Source: Notolepis coatsorum
Taxonomy: Eukaryota; Chordata; Actinopteri; Aulopiformes; Paralepididae
Assembly: GCA_963971535.1 (NCBI GenBank)
Contig: OZ020591.1
Span: 15,702,623 to 15,766,622 of the forward strand
Reading direction: 5' to 3'
Length of the DNA: 64,000 bases
The position numbers and the translations under genes are program-made. This document shows, piece after piece, positions 12,389 through 27,300 of the stretch (the stretch's first letter is position 1; every line of letters starts with the position of its first letter). Under the pieces are notes generated by a model that saw nothing but the letters and a program-made list of their open reading frames with translations, did not search any database and was not told the origin of the DNA.

Positions 12389-15300
12389 CCTGAAGAACCA
12401 GAACTACAACCAGAAGAACCCAGACTCCTTCCAGAACCCTACGTCTACAACCTGAAGAACCAGAACTACAACCAGAAGAACCCAGACTCCTTCCAGAACC
12501 CTACGTCTACAACCTGAAGAACCAGAACTACAACCAGAAGAACCCTGACTCCTTCCAGAACCCTACGTCTACAACCTGAAGAACCAGAACTACAACCAGA
12601 AGAACCCTGACTCCTTCCAGAACCCTACGTCTACAACCTGAAGAACCAGAACTACAACCAGAAGAACCCAGACTCCTTCCAGAACCCTACGTCTACAACC
12701 TGAAGAACCAGAACTACAACCAGAAGAACCCACACTCCTTCCAGAACCCTACGTCTACAACCTGAAGAACCAGAACTACAACCAGAAGAACCCAGACTCC
12801 TTCCAGAACCCTACGTCTACAACCTGAAGAACCAGAACTACAACCAGAAGAACCCAGACTCCTTCCAGCACCCTACGTCTACAACCTGAAGAACCAGAAC
12901 TACAACCAGAAGAACCCAGACTCCTTCCAGAACCCTACGTCTCCAACCTGAAGAACCAGAACTACAACCAGAAGAACCCAGACTCCTTCCAGAACCCTAC
13001 GTCTACAACCTGAAGAACCAGAACTACAACCAGAAGAACCCAGACTCCTTCCAGAACCCTACGTCTACAACCTGAAGAACCAGAACTACAACCAGAAGGA
13101 CCCCGACTCCTTCCAGAACCCTACGTCTACAACCTGAAGAACCAGAACTACAACCAGAAGAACCCAGACTCCTTCCAGAACCCTATGTCTACAACCTGAA
13201 GACCCAGAACTACAACCAGAAGAACCCAGACTCCTTCCAGAACCCTACGTCTACAACCTGAAGAACCAGAACTACAACCAGAAGAACCCAGACTCCTTCC
13301 AGAACCCTACTTCTACAACCTGAAGAACCAGAACTACAACCAGAAGAACCCAGACTCCTTCCAGAACCCTACATCTACAACCTGAAGAACCAGAACTACA
13401 ACCAGAAGAACCCAGACTCCTTCCAGAACCCTACGTCTACAACCTGAAGAACCAGAACTACAACCAGAAGAACCCAGACTCCTTCCAGAACCCTACGTCT
13501 ACAACCTGAAGAACCAGAACTACAACCAGAATAACCCTGACTCCTTCCAGAAGCCTACGTCTACAACCTGAAGAACCAGAACTACAACCAGAAGAACCCA
13601 GACTCCTTCCAGAACCCTACGTCTACAACCTGAAGAACCAGAACTACAACCAGAAGAACCCAGACTCCTTCCAGAACCCTACGTCTACAACCTGAAGAAC
13701 CAGAACTACAACCAGAAGAACCCAGACTCCTTCCAGAACCCTACGTCTACAACCTGAAGAACCAGAACTACAACCTGAAGAACCCAGACTCCTTCCAGAA
13801 CCCTACGTCTACAACCTGAAGAACCAGAACTACAACCAGAAGAACCCCGACTCCTTCCAGAACCCTACGTCTACAACTTGAAGAACCAGAACTACAACCA
13901 GAAGAACCCAGACTCCTTCCAGAACCCTACGTCTACAACCTGAAGAACCAGAACTACAACCAGTAGAACCCAGACTCCTTCCAGAACCCTACGTCTACAA
14001 CCTGAAGAACCAGAACTACAACCAGAAGAACCCCGACTCCTTCCAGAACCCTACGTCTACAACCTGAAGAACCAGAACTACAACCAGTAGAACCCAGACT
14101 CCTTCCAGAACCCTACGTCTACAACCTGAAGAACCAGAACTACAACCAGAAGAACCCCGACTCCTTCCAGAACCCTACGTCTACAACCTGAAGAACCAGA
14201 ACTACAACCAGAAGGACCCAGACTCCTTCCAGAACCCTACGTCTACAACCTGAAGAACCAGAACTACAACCAGAAGAACCCAGACTCCTTCCAGAACCCT
14301 ACGTCTACAACCTGAAGAACCAGAACTACAACCAGAAGAACCCAGACTCCTTCCAGAACCCTACATCTACAACCTGAAGAACCAGAACTACAACCAGAAG
14401 AACCCAGACTCCTTCCAGAACCCTACGTCTACAACCTGAAGAACCAGAACTACAACCAGAAGAACCCAGACTCCTTCCAGAACCCTACGTCTACAACCTG
14501 AAGAACCAGAACTACAACCAGAAGAACCCAGACTCCTTCCAGAACCCTACGTCTACAACCTGAAGAACCAGAACTACAACCAGAAGAACCCAGACTCCTT
14601 CCAGAACCCTACGTCTACAACCTGAAGAACCAGAACTACAACCAGAAGAACCCAGACTCCTTCCAGAACCCTACGTCTACAACCTGAAGAACCAGAACTA
14701 CAACCAGAAGAACCCAGACTCCTTCCAGAACCCTACGTCTACAACCTGAAGAACCAGAACTACAACCAGAAGAACCCAGACTCCTTCCAGAACCCTACGT
14801 CTACAACCTGAAGAACCAGAACTACAACCAGAAGAACCCAGACTCCTTCCAGAACCCTACGTCTACAACCCGAAGAACCAGAACTACAACCAGAAGAACC
14901 CAGACTCCTTCCAGAACCCTACGTCTACAACCCGAAGAACCAGAACTACAACCAGAAGAACCCAGACTCCTTCCAGAACCCTACGTCTACAACCCGAAGA
15001 ACCAGAACTACAACCAGAAGAACCCAGACTCCTTCCAGAACCCTACGTCTACAACCTGAAGAACCAGAACTACAACCAGAAGAACCCAGACTCCTTCCAG
15101 AACCCTACGTCTACAACCCGAAGAACCAGAACTACAACCAGAAGAACCCAGACTCCTTCCAGAACCCTACGTCTACAACCCGAAGAACCAGAACTACAAC
15201 CAGAAGAACCCAGACTCCTTCCAGAACCCTACGTCTACAACCTGAAGAACCAGAACTACAACCAGAAGAACCCAGACTCCTTCCAGAACCCTACGTCTAC

Positions 15301-18300
15301 AACCTGAAGAACCAGAACTACAACCAGAAGAACCCAGACTCCTTCCAGAACCCTACGTCTACAACCCGAAGAACCAGAACTACAACCAGTAGAACCCCGA
15401 CTCCTTCCAGAACCCTACGTCTACAACCTGAAGAACCAGAACTACAACCAGAAGAACCCAGACTCCTTCCAGAACCCTACGTCTACAACCTGAAGAACCA
15501 GAACTACAACCAGAAGAACCCAGACTCCTTCCAGAACCCTACGTCTACAACCTGAAGAACCAGAACTACAACCAGAAGAACCCAGACTCCTTCCAGAACC
15601 CTACGTCTACAACCTGAAGAACCAGAACTACAACCAGAAGACCCCGACTCCTTCCAGAACCCTACGTCTACAACCTGAAGAACCAGAACTACAACCAGAA
15701 TAACCCTGACTCCTTCCAGAAGCCTACGTCTACAACCTGAAGAACCAGAACTACAACCAGAAGAACCCAGACTCCTTCCAGAACCCTACGTCTACAACCT
15801 GAAGAACCGGAACTACAACCAGAAGAACCCAGACTCCTTCCAGAACCCTACGTCTACAACCTGAAGAACCAGAACTACAACCAGAAGAACCCAGACTCCT
15901 TCCAGAACCCTACGTCTACAACCTGAAGAACCAGAACTACAACCAGAAGAACCCAGACTCCTTCCAGAACCCTACGTCTACAACCTGAAGAACCAGAACT
16001 ACAACCAGAAGAACCCAGACTCCTTCCAGAACCCTACGTCTACAACCTGAAGAACCAGAACTACAACCAGAAGAACCCAGACTCCTTCCAGAACCCTACG
16101 TCTACAACCTGAAGAACCAGAACTACAACCAGAAGAACCCTGACTCCTTCCAGAACCCTACGTCTACAACCTGAAGAACCAGAACTACAAGCAGAAGAAC
16201 CCTGACTCCTTCCAGAACCCTACGTCTACAACCAGAAGAACCCAGACTCCTTCCAGAACCCTACGTCTACAACCTGAAGAACCAGAACTACAACCAGAAG
16301 AACCCACACTCCTTCCAGAACCCTACGTCTACAACCTGAAGAACCAGAACTACAACCAGAAGAACCCAGACTCCTTCCAGAACCCTACGTCTACAACCTG
16401 AAGAACCAGAACTACAACCAGAAGAACCCAGACTCCTTCCAGCACCCTACGTCTACAACCTGAAGAACCAGAACTACAACCAGAAGAACCCAGACTCCTT
16501 CCAGAACCCTACGTCTCCAACCTGAAGAACCAGAACTACAACCAGAAGAACCCAGACTCCTTCCAGAACCCTACGTCTACAACCTGAAGAACCAGAACTA
16601 CAACCAGAAGAACCCAGACTCCTTCCAGAACCCTACGTCTACAACCTGAAGAACCAGAACTACAACCAGAAGAACCCAGACTCCTTCCAGAACCCTACGT
16701 CTACAACCTGAAGAACCAGAACTACAACCAGAAGGACCCCGACTCCTTCCAGAACCCTACGTCTACAACCTGAAGACCCAGAACTACAACCAGAAGAACC
16801 CAGACTCCTTCCAGAACCCTACGTCTACAACCTGAAGAACCAGAACTACAACCAGAAGAACCCAGACTCCTTCCAGAACCCTACTTCTACAACCTGAAGA
16901 ACCAGAACTACAACCAGAAGAACCCAGACTCCTTCCAGAACCCTACATCTACAACCTGAAGAACCAGAACTACAACCAGAAGAACCCAGACTCCTTCCAG
17001 AACCCTACGTCTACAACCTGAAGAACCAGAACTACAACCAGAAGAACCCAGACTCCTTCCAGAACCCTACGTCTACAACCTGAAGAACCAGAACTACAAC
17101 CAGAATAACCCTGACTCCTTCCAGAAGCCTACGTCTACAACCTGAAGAACCAGAACTACAACCAGAAGAACCCAGACTCCTTCCAGAACCCTACGTCTAC
17201 AACCTGAAGAACCAGAACTACAACCAGAAGAACCCAGACTCCTTCCAGAACCCTACGTCTACAACCTGAAGAACCAGAACTACAACCAGAAGAACCCAGA
17301 CTCCTTCCAGAACCCTACGTCTACAACCTGAAGAACCAGAACTACAACCTGAAGAACCCAGACTCCTTCCAGAACCCTACGTCTACAACCTGAAGAACCA
17401 GAACTACAACCAGAAGAACCCCGACTCCTTCCAGAACCCTACGTCTACAACTTGAAGAACCAGAACTACAACCAGAAGAACCCAGACTCCTTCCAGAACC
17501 CTACGTCTACAACATGAAGAACCAGAACTACAACCAGAAGGACCCAGACTCCTTCCAGAACCCTACGTCTACAACCTGAAGAACCAGAACTACAACCAGA
17601 AGAACCCAGACTCCTTCCAGAACCCTACGTCTACAACCTGAAGAACCAGAACTACAACCAGAAGAACCCAGACTCCTTCCAGAACCCTACATCTACAACC
17701 TGAAGAACCAGAACTACAACCAGAAGAACCCAGACTCCTTCCAGAACCCTATGTCTACAACCTGAAGAACCAGAACTACAACCAGAAGAACCCAGACTCC
17801 TTCCAGAACCCTACGTCTACAACCTGAAGAACCAGAACTACAACCAGAAGAACCCAGACTCCTTCCAGAACCCTACGTCTACAACCTGAAGAACCAGAAC
17901 TACAACCAGAAGAACCCAGACTCCTTCCAGAACCCTACGTCTACAACCTGAAGAACCAGAACTACAACCAGAAGAACCCAGACTCCTTCCAGAACCCTAC
18001 GTCTACAACCTGAAGAACCAGAACTACAACCAGAAGAACCCAGACTCCTTCCAGAACCCTACGTCTACAACCCGAAGAACCAGAACTACAACCAGAAGAA
18101 CCCAGACTCCTTCCAGAACCCTACGTCTACAACCCGAAGAACCAGAACTACAACCAGAAGAACCCAGACTCCTTCCAGAACCCTACGTCTACAACCTGAA
18201 GAACCAGAACTACAACCAGAAGAACCCAGACTCCTTCCAGAACCCTACGTCTACAACCTGAAGAACCAGAACTACAACCAGAAGAACCCAGACTCCTTCC

Positions 18301-21300
18301 AGAACCCTACGTCTACAACCTGAAGAACCAGAACTACAACCAGAAGAACCCAGACTCCTTCCAGAACCCTACGTCTACAACCTGAAGAACCAGAACTACA
18401 ACCAGAAGAACCCAGACTCCTTCCAGAACCCTACGTCTACAACCTGAAGAACCAGAACTACAACCAGAAGAACCCAGACTCCTTCCAGAACCCTACGTCT
18501 ACAACCTGAAGAACCAGAACTACAACCAGAAGAACCCAGACTCCTTCCAGAACCCTACGTCTACAACCTGAAGAACCAGAACTACAACCAGAAGACCCCG
18601 ACTCCTTCCAGAACCCTACGTCTACAACCTGAAGAACCAGAACTACAACCAGAATAACCCTGACTCCTTCCAGAAGCCTACGTCTACAACCTGAAGAACC
18701 AGAACTACAACCAGAAGAACCCAGACTCCTTCCAGAACCCTATGTCTACAACCTGAAGAACCGGAACTACAACCAGAAGAACCCAGACTCCTTCCAGAAC
18801 CCTACGTCTACAACCTGAAGAACCAGAACTACAACCAGAAGAACCCAGACTCCTTCCAGAACCCTACGTCTACAACCTGAAGAACCAGAACTACAACCAG
18901 AAGAACCCAGACTCCTTCCAGAACCCTACGTCTACAACCTGAAGAACCAGAACTACAACCAGAAGAACCCAGACTCCTTCCAGAACCCTACGTCTACAAC
19001 CTGAAGAACCAGAACTACAACCAGAAGAACCCAGACTCCTTCCAGAACCCTACGTCTACAACCTGAAGAACCAGAACTACAACCAGAAGAACCCAGACTC
19101 CTTCCAGAACCCTACGTCTACAACCCGAAGAACCAGAACTACAACCAGAAGAACCCAGACTCCTTCCAGAACCCTACGTCTACAACCCGAAGAACCAGAA
19201 CTACAACCAGAAGAACCCAGACTCCTTCCAGAACCCTACGTCTACAACCTGAAGAACCAGAACTACAACCAGAAGAACCCAGACTCCTTCCAGAACCCTA
19301 CGTCTACAACCTGAAGAACCAGAACTACAACCAGAAGAACCCAGACTCCTTCCAGAACCCTACGTCTACAACCTGAAGAACCAGAACTACAACCAGAAGA
19401 ACCCAGACTCCTTCCAGAACCCTACGTCTACAACCCGAAGAACCAGAACTACAACCAGAAGAACCCAGACTCCTTCCAGAACCCTACGTCTACAACCCGA
19501 AGAACCAGAACTACAACCAGAAGAACCCAGACTCCTTCCAGAACCCTACGTCTACAACCTGAAGAACCAGAACTACAACCAGAAGAACCCAGACTCCTTC
19601 CAGAACCCTATGTCTACAACCTGAAGAACCAGAACTACAACCAGAAGAACCCAGACTCCTTCCAGAACCCTACGTCTACAACCCGAAGAACCAGAACTAC
19701 AACCAGAAGAACCCAGACTCCTTCCAGAACCCTACGTCTACAACCTGAAGAACCAGAACTACAACCAGAAGAACCCAGACTCCTTCCAGAACCCTACGTC
19801 TACAACCTGAAGAACCAGAACTACAACCAGAAGAACCCAGACTCCTTCCAGAACCCTACGTCTACAACCTGAAGAACCAGAACTACAACCAGAAGAACCC
19901 AGACTCCTTCCAGAACCCTACGTCTACAACCTGAAGAACCAGAACTACAACCAGAAGACCCCGACTCCTTCCAGAACCCTACGTCTACAACCTGAAGAAC
20001 CAGAACTACAACCAGAAGAACCCAGACTCCTTCCAGAACCCTACGTCTACAACCCGAAGAACCAGAACTACAACCAGAAGAACCCAGACTCCTTCCAGAA
20101 CCCTACGTCTACAACCCGAAGAACCAGAACTACAACCAGAAGAACCCAGACTCCTTCCAGAACCCTACGTCTACAACCTGAAGAACCAGAACTACAACCA
20201 GAAGAACCCAGACTCCTTCCAGAACCCTACGTCTACAACCTGAAGAACCAGAACTACAACCAGAAGAACCCAGACTCCTTCCAGAACCCTACGTCTACAA
20301 CCTGAAGAACCAGAACTACAACCAGAAGAACCCAGACTCCTTCCAGAACCCTACGTCTACAACCTGAAGAACCAGAACTACAACCAGAAGAACCCAGACT
20401 CCTTCCAGAACCCTACGTCTACAACCTGAAGAACCAGAACTACAACCAGAAGAACCCAGACTCCTTCCAGAACCCTACGTCTACAACCTGAAGAACCAGA
20501 ACTACAACCAGAAGACCCCGACTCCTTCCAGAACCCTACGTCTACAACCTGAAGAACCAGAACTACAACCAGAATAACCCTGACTCCTTCCAGAAGCCTA
20601 CGTCTACAACCTGAAGAACCAGAACTACAACCAGAAGAACCCAGACTCCTTCCAGAACCCTATGTCTACAACCTGAAGAACCGGAACTACAACCAGAAGA
20701 ACCCAGACTCCTTCCAGAACCCTACGTCTACAACCTGAAGAACCAGAACTACAACCAGAAGAACCCAGACTCCTTCCAGAACCCTACGTCTACAACCTGA
20801 AGAACCAGAACTACAACCAGAAGAACCCAGACTCCTTCCAGAACCCTACGTCTACAACCTGAAGAACCAGAACTACAACCAGAAGAACCCAGACTCCTTC
20901 CAGAACCCTACGTCTACAACCTGAAGAACCAGAACTACAACCAGAAGAACCCAGACTCCTTCCAGAACCCTACGTCTACAACCTGAAGAACCAGAACTAC
21001 AACCAGAAGAACCCAGACTCCTTCCAGAACCCTACGTCTACAACCCGAAGAACCAGAACTACAACCAGAAGAACCCAGACTCCTTCCAGAACCCTACGTC
21101 TACAACCCGAAGAACCAGAACTACAACCAGAAGAACCCAGACTCCTTCCAGAACCCTACGTCTACAACCTGAAGAACCAGAACTACAACCAGAAGAACCC
21201 AGACTCCTTCCAGAACCCTACGTCTACAACCTGAAGAACCAGAACTACAACCAGAAGAACCCAGACTCCTTCCAGAACCCTACGTCTACAACCTGAAGAA

Positions 21301-21320
21301 CCAGAACTACATACAACCTG

Positions 21321-24300
21321 AAAAACCAGAACTACAACCAGAAGAACCCAGACTCCTTCCAGAACCCTACGTCTACAACCTGAAGAACCAGAACTACAAC
21401 CAGAAGAACCCAGACTCCTTCCAGAACCCTACGTCTACAACCTGAAGAACCAGAACTACAACCAGAAGAACCCCGACTCCTTCCAGAACCCTACGTCTAC
21501 AACCTGAAGAACCAGAACTACAACCAGAAGAACCCAGACTCCTTCCAGAACCTTACGTCTACAACCTGAAGAACCAGAACTACAACAAGAAGAACCCAGA
21601 CTCCTTCCAGAACCCTACGTCTACAACCTGAAGAACCAGAACTACAACCAGAAGAACCCTGACTCCTTCCAGAACCCTACGTCTACAACCTGAAGAACCA
21701 GAACTACAACCAGAAGAACCCAGACTCCTTCCAGAACCCTAGGTCTACAACCTGAAGAACCAGAACTACAACCAGAAGAACCCAGACTCCTTCCAGAACC
21801 CTACGTCTACAACCTGAAGAACCAGAACTACAACCAGAAGAACCCAGACTCCTTCCAGAACCCTACGTCTACAACCTGAAGAACCAGAACTACAACCAGA
21901 AGAACCCAGACTCCTTCGAGAACCCTACGTCTACAACCTGAAGAACCAGAACTACAACCAGAAGAACCCAGACTCCTTCCAGAACCCTACGTCTACAACC
22001 TGAAGAACCAGAACTACAACCAGAAGAACCCAGACTCCTTCCAGAACCCTACGTCTACAACCAGAAGAACCAGAACTACAACCAGAAGAACCCAGACTCC
22101 TTCCAGAACCCTACGTCTACAACCTGAAGAACCAGAACTACAACCAGAAGAACCCAGACTCCTTCCAGAACCCTACGTCTACAACCTGAAGAACCAGAAC
22201 TACAACCAGTAGAACCCAGACTCCTTCCAGAACCCTACGTCTACAACCTGAAGAACCAGAACTACAACCAGAAGAACCCAGACTCCTTCCAGAACCATAC
22301 AACCTGAAGAACCAGAACTACAAACAGAAGAACCCAGACTCCTTCCAGAACCCTACGTCTACAACCTGAAGAACCAGAACAACAACCAGAAGAACCCAGA
22401 CTCCTTCCAGAACCCTACGTCTACAACCTGAAGAACCAGAACTACAACCAGAACAACCCAGACTCCTTCCAGAACCCTACGTCTACAACCTGAAGAACCA
22501 GAACTACAACCAGAAGAACCCAGACTCCTTCCAGAACCCTACGTCTACAACCTGAAGAACCTGAACTACAACCAGAAGAACCCAGACTCCTTCCAGAACC
22601 CTACGTCTACAACCTGAAGAACCAGAACTACAACCAGAAGAACCCAGACTCCTTCCAGAACCCTACGTCTACAACCTGAAGAACCAGAACTACAACCAGA
22701 AGAACCCCGACTCCTTCCAAAACCCTACGTCTACAACCTGAAGAACCCAGACTCCTTCCAGAACCCTACGTCTACAACCTGAAGAACCAGAACTACAACC
22801 AGAAGAACCCAGACTCCTTCCAGAACCCTACGTCTACAACCTGAAGAACCAGAACTACAACCAGAAGAACCCAGACTCCTTCCAGAACCCTACGTCTACA
22901 ACCTGAAGAACCCAGACTCCTTCCAGAACCCTACGTCTACAACCTGAAGAACCAGAACTACAACCAGCAGAACCCAGACTCCTTCCAGAACCCTACGTCT
23001 ACAACCTGAAGAACCAGAACTACAACCAGAAGAACCCAGACTCCTTCCAGAACCCTACGTCTACAACCTGAAAAACCAGAACTACAACCAGAAGAACCCA
23101 GACTCCTTCCAGAACCCTACGTCTACAACCTGAAGAACCAGAACTACAACCAGAAGAACCCAGACTCCTTCCAGAACCCTACGTCTACAACCTGAAGAAC
23201 CAGAACTACAACCAGAAGAACCCCGACTCCTTCCAGAACCCTACGTCTACAACCTGAAGAACCAGAACTACAACCAGAAGAACCCAGACTCCTTCCAGAA
23301 CCCTACGTCTACAACCTGAAGAACCAGAACTACAACAAGAAGAACCCAGACTCCTTCCAGAACCCTACGTCTACAACCTGAAGAACCAGAACTACAACCA
23401 GAAGAACCCTGACTCCTTCCAGAACCCTACGTCTACAACCTGAAGAACCAGAACTACAACCAGAAGAACCCAGACTCCTTCCAGAACCCTAGGTCTACAA
23501 CCTGAAGAACCAGAACTACAACCAGAAGAACCCAGACTCCTTCCAGAACCCTACGTCTACAACCTGAAGAACCAGAACTACAACCAGAAGAACCCAGACT
23601 CCTTCCAGAACCCTACGTCTACAACCTGAAGAACCAGAACTACAACCAGAAGAACCCAGACTCCTTCCAGAACCCTACGTCTACAACCTGAAGAACCAGA
23701 ACTACAACCAGAAGAACCCAGACTCCTTCCAGAACCCTACGTCTACAACCTGAAGAACCAGAACTACAACCAGAAGAACCCAGACTCCTTCCAGAACCCT
23801 ACGTCTACAACCAGAAGAACCAGAACTACAACCAGAAGAACCCAGACTCCTTCCAGAACCCTACGTCTACAACCTGAAGAACCAGAACTACAACCAGAAG
23901 AACCCAGACTCCTTCCAGAACCCTACGTCTACAACCTGAAGAACCAGAACTACAACCAGTAGAACCCAGACTCCTTCCAGAACCCTACGTCTACAACCTG
24001 AAGAACCAGAACTACAACCAGAAGAACCCAGACTCCTTCCAGAACCATACAACCTGAAGAACCAGAACTACAAACAGAAGAACCCAGACTCCTTCCAGAA
24101 CCCTACGTCTACAACCTGAAGAACCAGAACAACAACCAGAAGAACCCAGACTCCTTCCAGAACCCTACGTCTACAACCTGAAGAACCAGAACTACAACCA
24201 GAACAACCCAGACTCCTTCCAGAACCCTACGTCTACAACCTGAAGAACCAGAACTACAACCAGAAGAACCCAGACTCCTTCCAGAACCCTACGTCTACAA

Positions 24301-27300
24301 CCTGAAGAACCAGAACTACAACCAGAAGAACCCAGACTCCTTCCAGAACCCTACGTCTACAACCTGAAGAACCAGAACTACAACCAGAAGAACCCAGACT
24401 CCTTCCAGAACCCTACGTCTACAACCTGAAGAACCAGAACTACAACCAGAAGAACCCAGACTCCTTCCAGAACCCTACGTCTACAACCTGAAGAACCAGA
24501 ACTACAACCAGAAGAACCCAGACTCCTTCCAGAACCCTACGTCTACAACCTGAAGAACCAGAACTACAACCAGAAGAACCCAGACTCCTTCCAGAACCCT
24601 ACGTCTACAACCTGAAGAACCAGAACTACAACCAGAAGAACCCAGACTCCTTCCAGAACCCTACGTCTACAACCTGAAGAACCAGAACTACAACCAGAAG
24701 AACCCAGACTCCTTCCAGAACCCTACGTCTACAACCTGAAGAACCAGAACTACAACCAGAAGAACCCAGACTCCTACCAGAACCCTACGTCTACAACCTG
24801 AAGAACCAGAACTACAACCAGAAGAACCCAGACTCCTTCCAGAACCCTACGTCTACAACCTGAAGAACCAGAACTACAACCAGAAGAACCCAGACTCCTT
24901 CCAGAACCCTACGTCTACAACCTGAAGAACCAGAACTACAACCAGAAGAACCCAGACTCCTTCCAGAACCCTACGTCTACAACCTGAAGAACCAGAACTA
25001 CAACCAGAAGAACCCAGACTCCTTCCAGAACCCTATGTCTACAACCTGAAGAACCAGAACTACAACCAGAAGAACCCAGACTCCTTCCAGAATCCTACGT
25101 CTACAACCTGAAGAACCAGAACTACAACCAGAAGAACCCAGACTCCTTCCAGAACCCTACGTCTACAACCTGAAGAACCAGAACTACAACCAGAAGAACC
25201 CAGACTCCTTCCAGAACCCTACATCTACAACCTGAAGAACCAGAACTACAACCAGAAGAACCCAGACTCCTTCCAGAACCCTATGTCTACAACCTGAAGA
25301 ACCAGAACTACAACCAGAAGAACCCTGACTCCTTCCAGAACCCTACGTCTACAACCTGAAGAACCAGAACTACAACCAGAAGAACCCAGACTCCTTCCAG
25401 AACCCTACGTCTACAACCTGAAGAACCAGAACTACAACCAGATGAACCCAGACTCCTTCCAGAACCCTACGTCTACAACCTGAAGAACCAGAACTACAAC
25501 CAGAAGAACCCTGACTCCTTCCAGAACCCTACGTCTACAACCTGAAGAACCAGAACTACAACCAGAAGAACCCAGACTCCTTCCAGAACCCTACGTCTAC
25601 AACCTGAAGAACCAGAACTACAACCAGAAGAACCAAGACTCCTTCCAGAACCCTACGTCTACAACCTGAAGAACCAGAACTACAACCAGATGAACCCAGA
25701 CTCCTTCCAGAACCCTAAGTCTACAACCTGAAGAACCAGAACTACAACCAGAAGAACCCTGACTCCTTCCAGAACCCTACGTCTACAACCTGAAGAACCA
25801 GAACTACAACCAGAAGAACCCAGACTCCTTCCAGAACCCTACGTCTACAACCTGAAGAACCAGAACTACAACCAGAAGAACCCAGACTCCTTTCAGAACC
25901 CTACGTCTACAACCTGAAGAACCAGAATTACAACCAGAAGAACCCAGACTCCTTCCAGAACCCTACGTCTACAACCTGAAGAACCAGAACTACAACCAGA
26001 GGAACCCTGACTCCTTCCAGAACCCTACGTCTATAACCCGAAGAACCAGAACTACAACCAGAAGAACCCAGACTTCTTCCAGAACCCTACGTCTACAACC
26101 TGAAGAACCAGAACTACAACCAGAAGAACCCAGACTCCTTCCAGAACCCTACGTCTACAACCTGAAGAACCAGAACTACAACCAGAAGAACCCAGACTCC
26201 TTCCAGAACCCTACGTCTACAACCTGAAGAACCAGAACTACAACCAGAAGAACCCAGACTCCTTCCAGAACCCTACGTCTACAACCTGAAGAACCAGAAC
26301 TACAACCAGAAGAACCCAGACTCCTTCCAGAACCCTACGTCTACAACCTGAAGAACCAGAACTACAACCAGAAGAACCCTGACTCCTTCCAGAACCCTAC
26401 GTCTACAACCTGAAGAACCAGAACTACAACCAGAAGAACCCAGACTCCTTCCAGAACCCTACGTCTACAACCTGAAGAACCAGAACTACAACCAGAAGAA
26501 CCCAGACTCCTTCCAGAACCCTACGTCTACAACCTGAAGAACCAGAACTACAACCAGAAGAACCCAGACTCCTTCCAGAACCCTACGTCTACAACCTGAA
26601 AAACCAGAACTACAACCAGAAGAACCCAGACTCCTTCCAGAACCCTACGTCTACAACCTGAAGAACCAGAACTACAACCAGAAGAACCCAGACTCCTTCC
26701 AGAACCCTACGTCTACAACCTGAAGAACCAGAACTACAACCAGAAGAACCCCGACTCCTTCCAGAACCCTACGTCTACAACCTGAAGAACCAGAACTACA
26801 ACCAGAAGAACCCAGACTCCTTCCAGAACCTTACGTCTACAACCTGAAGAACCAGAACTACAACAAGAAGAACCCAGACTCCTTCCAGAACCCTACGTCT
26901 ACAACCTGAAGAACCAGAACTACAACCAGAAGAACCCTGACTCCTTCCAGAACCCTACGTCTACAACCTGAAGAACCAGAACTACAACCAGAAGAACCCA
27001 GACTCCTTCCAGAACCCTAGGTCTACAACCTGAAGAACCAGAACTACAACCAGAAGAACCCAGACTCCTTCCAGAACCCTACGTCTACAACCTGAAGAAC
27101 CAGAACTACAACCAGAAGAACCCAGACTCCTTCCAGAACCCTACGTCTACAACCTGAAGAACCAGAACTACAACCAGAAGAACCCAGACTCCTTCGAGAA
27201 CCCTACGTCTACAACCTGAAGAACCAGAACTACAACCAGAAGAACCCAGACTCCTTCCAGAACCCTACGTCTACAACCTGAAGAACCAGAACTACAACCA

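Noticed and set aside
12305..12517. 70-codon frame at the left edge of the 62-bp array
   Set aside because: Too short and mostly satellite to call a gene. Kept only as supporting context for the coding-repeat hypothesis.
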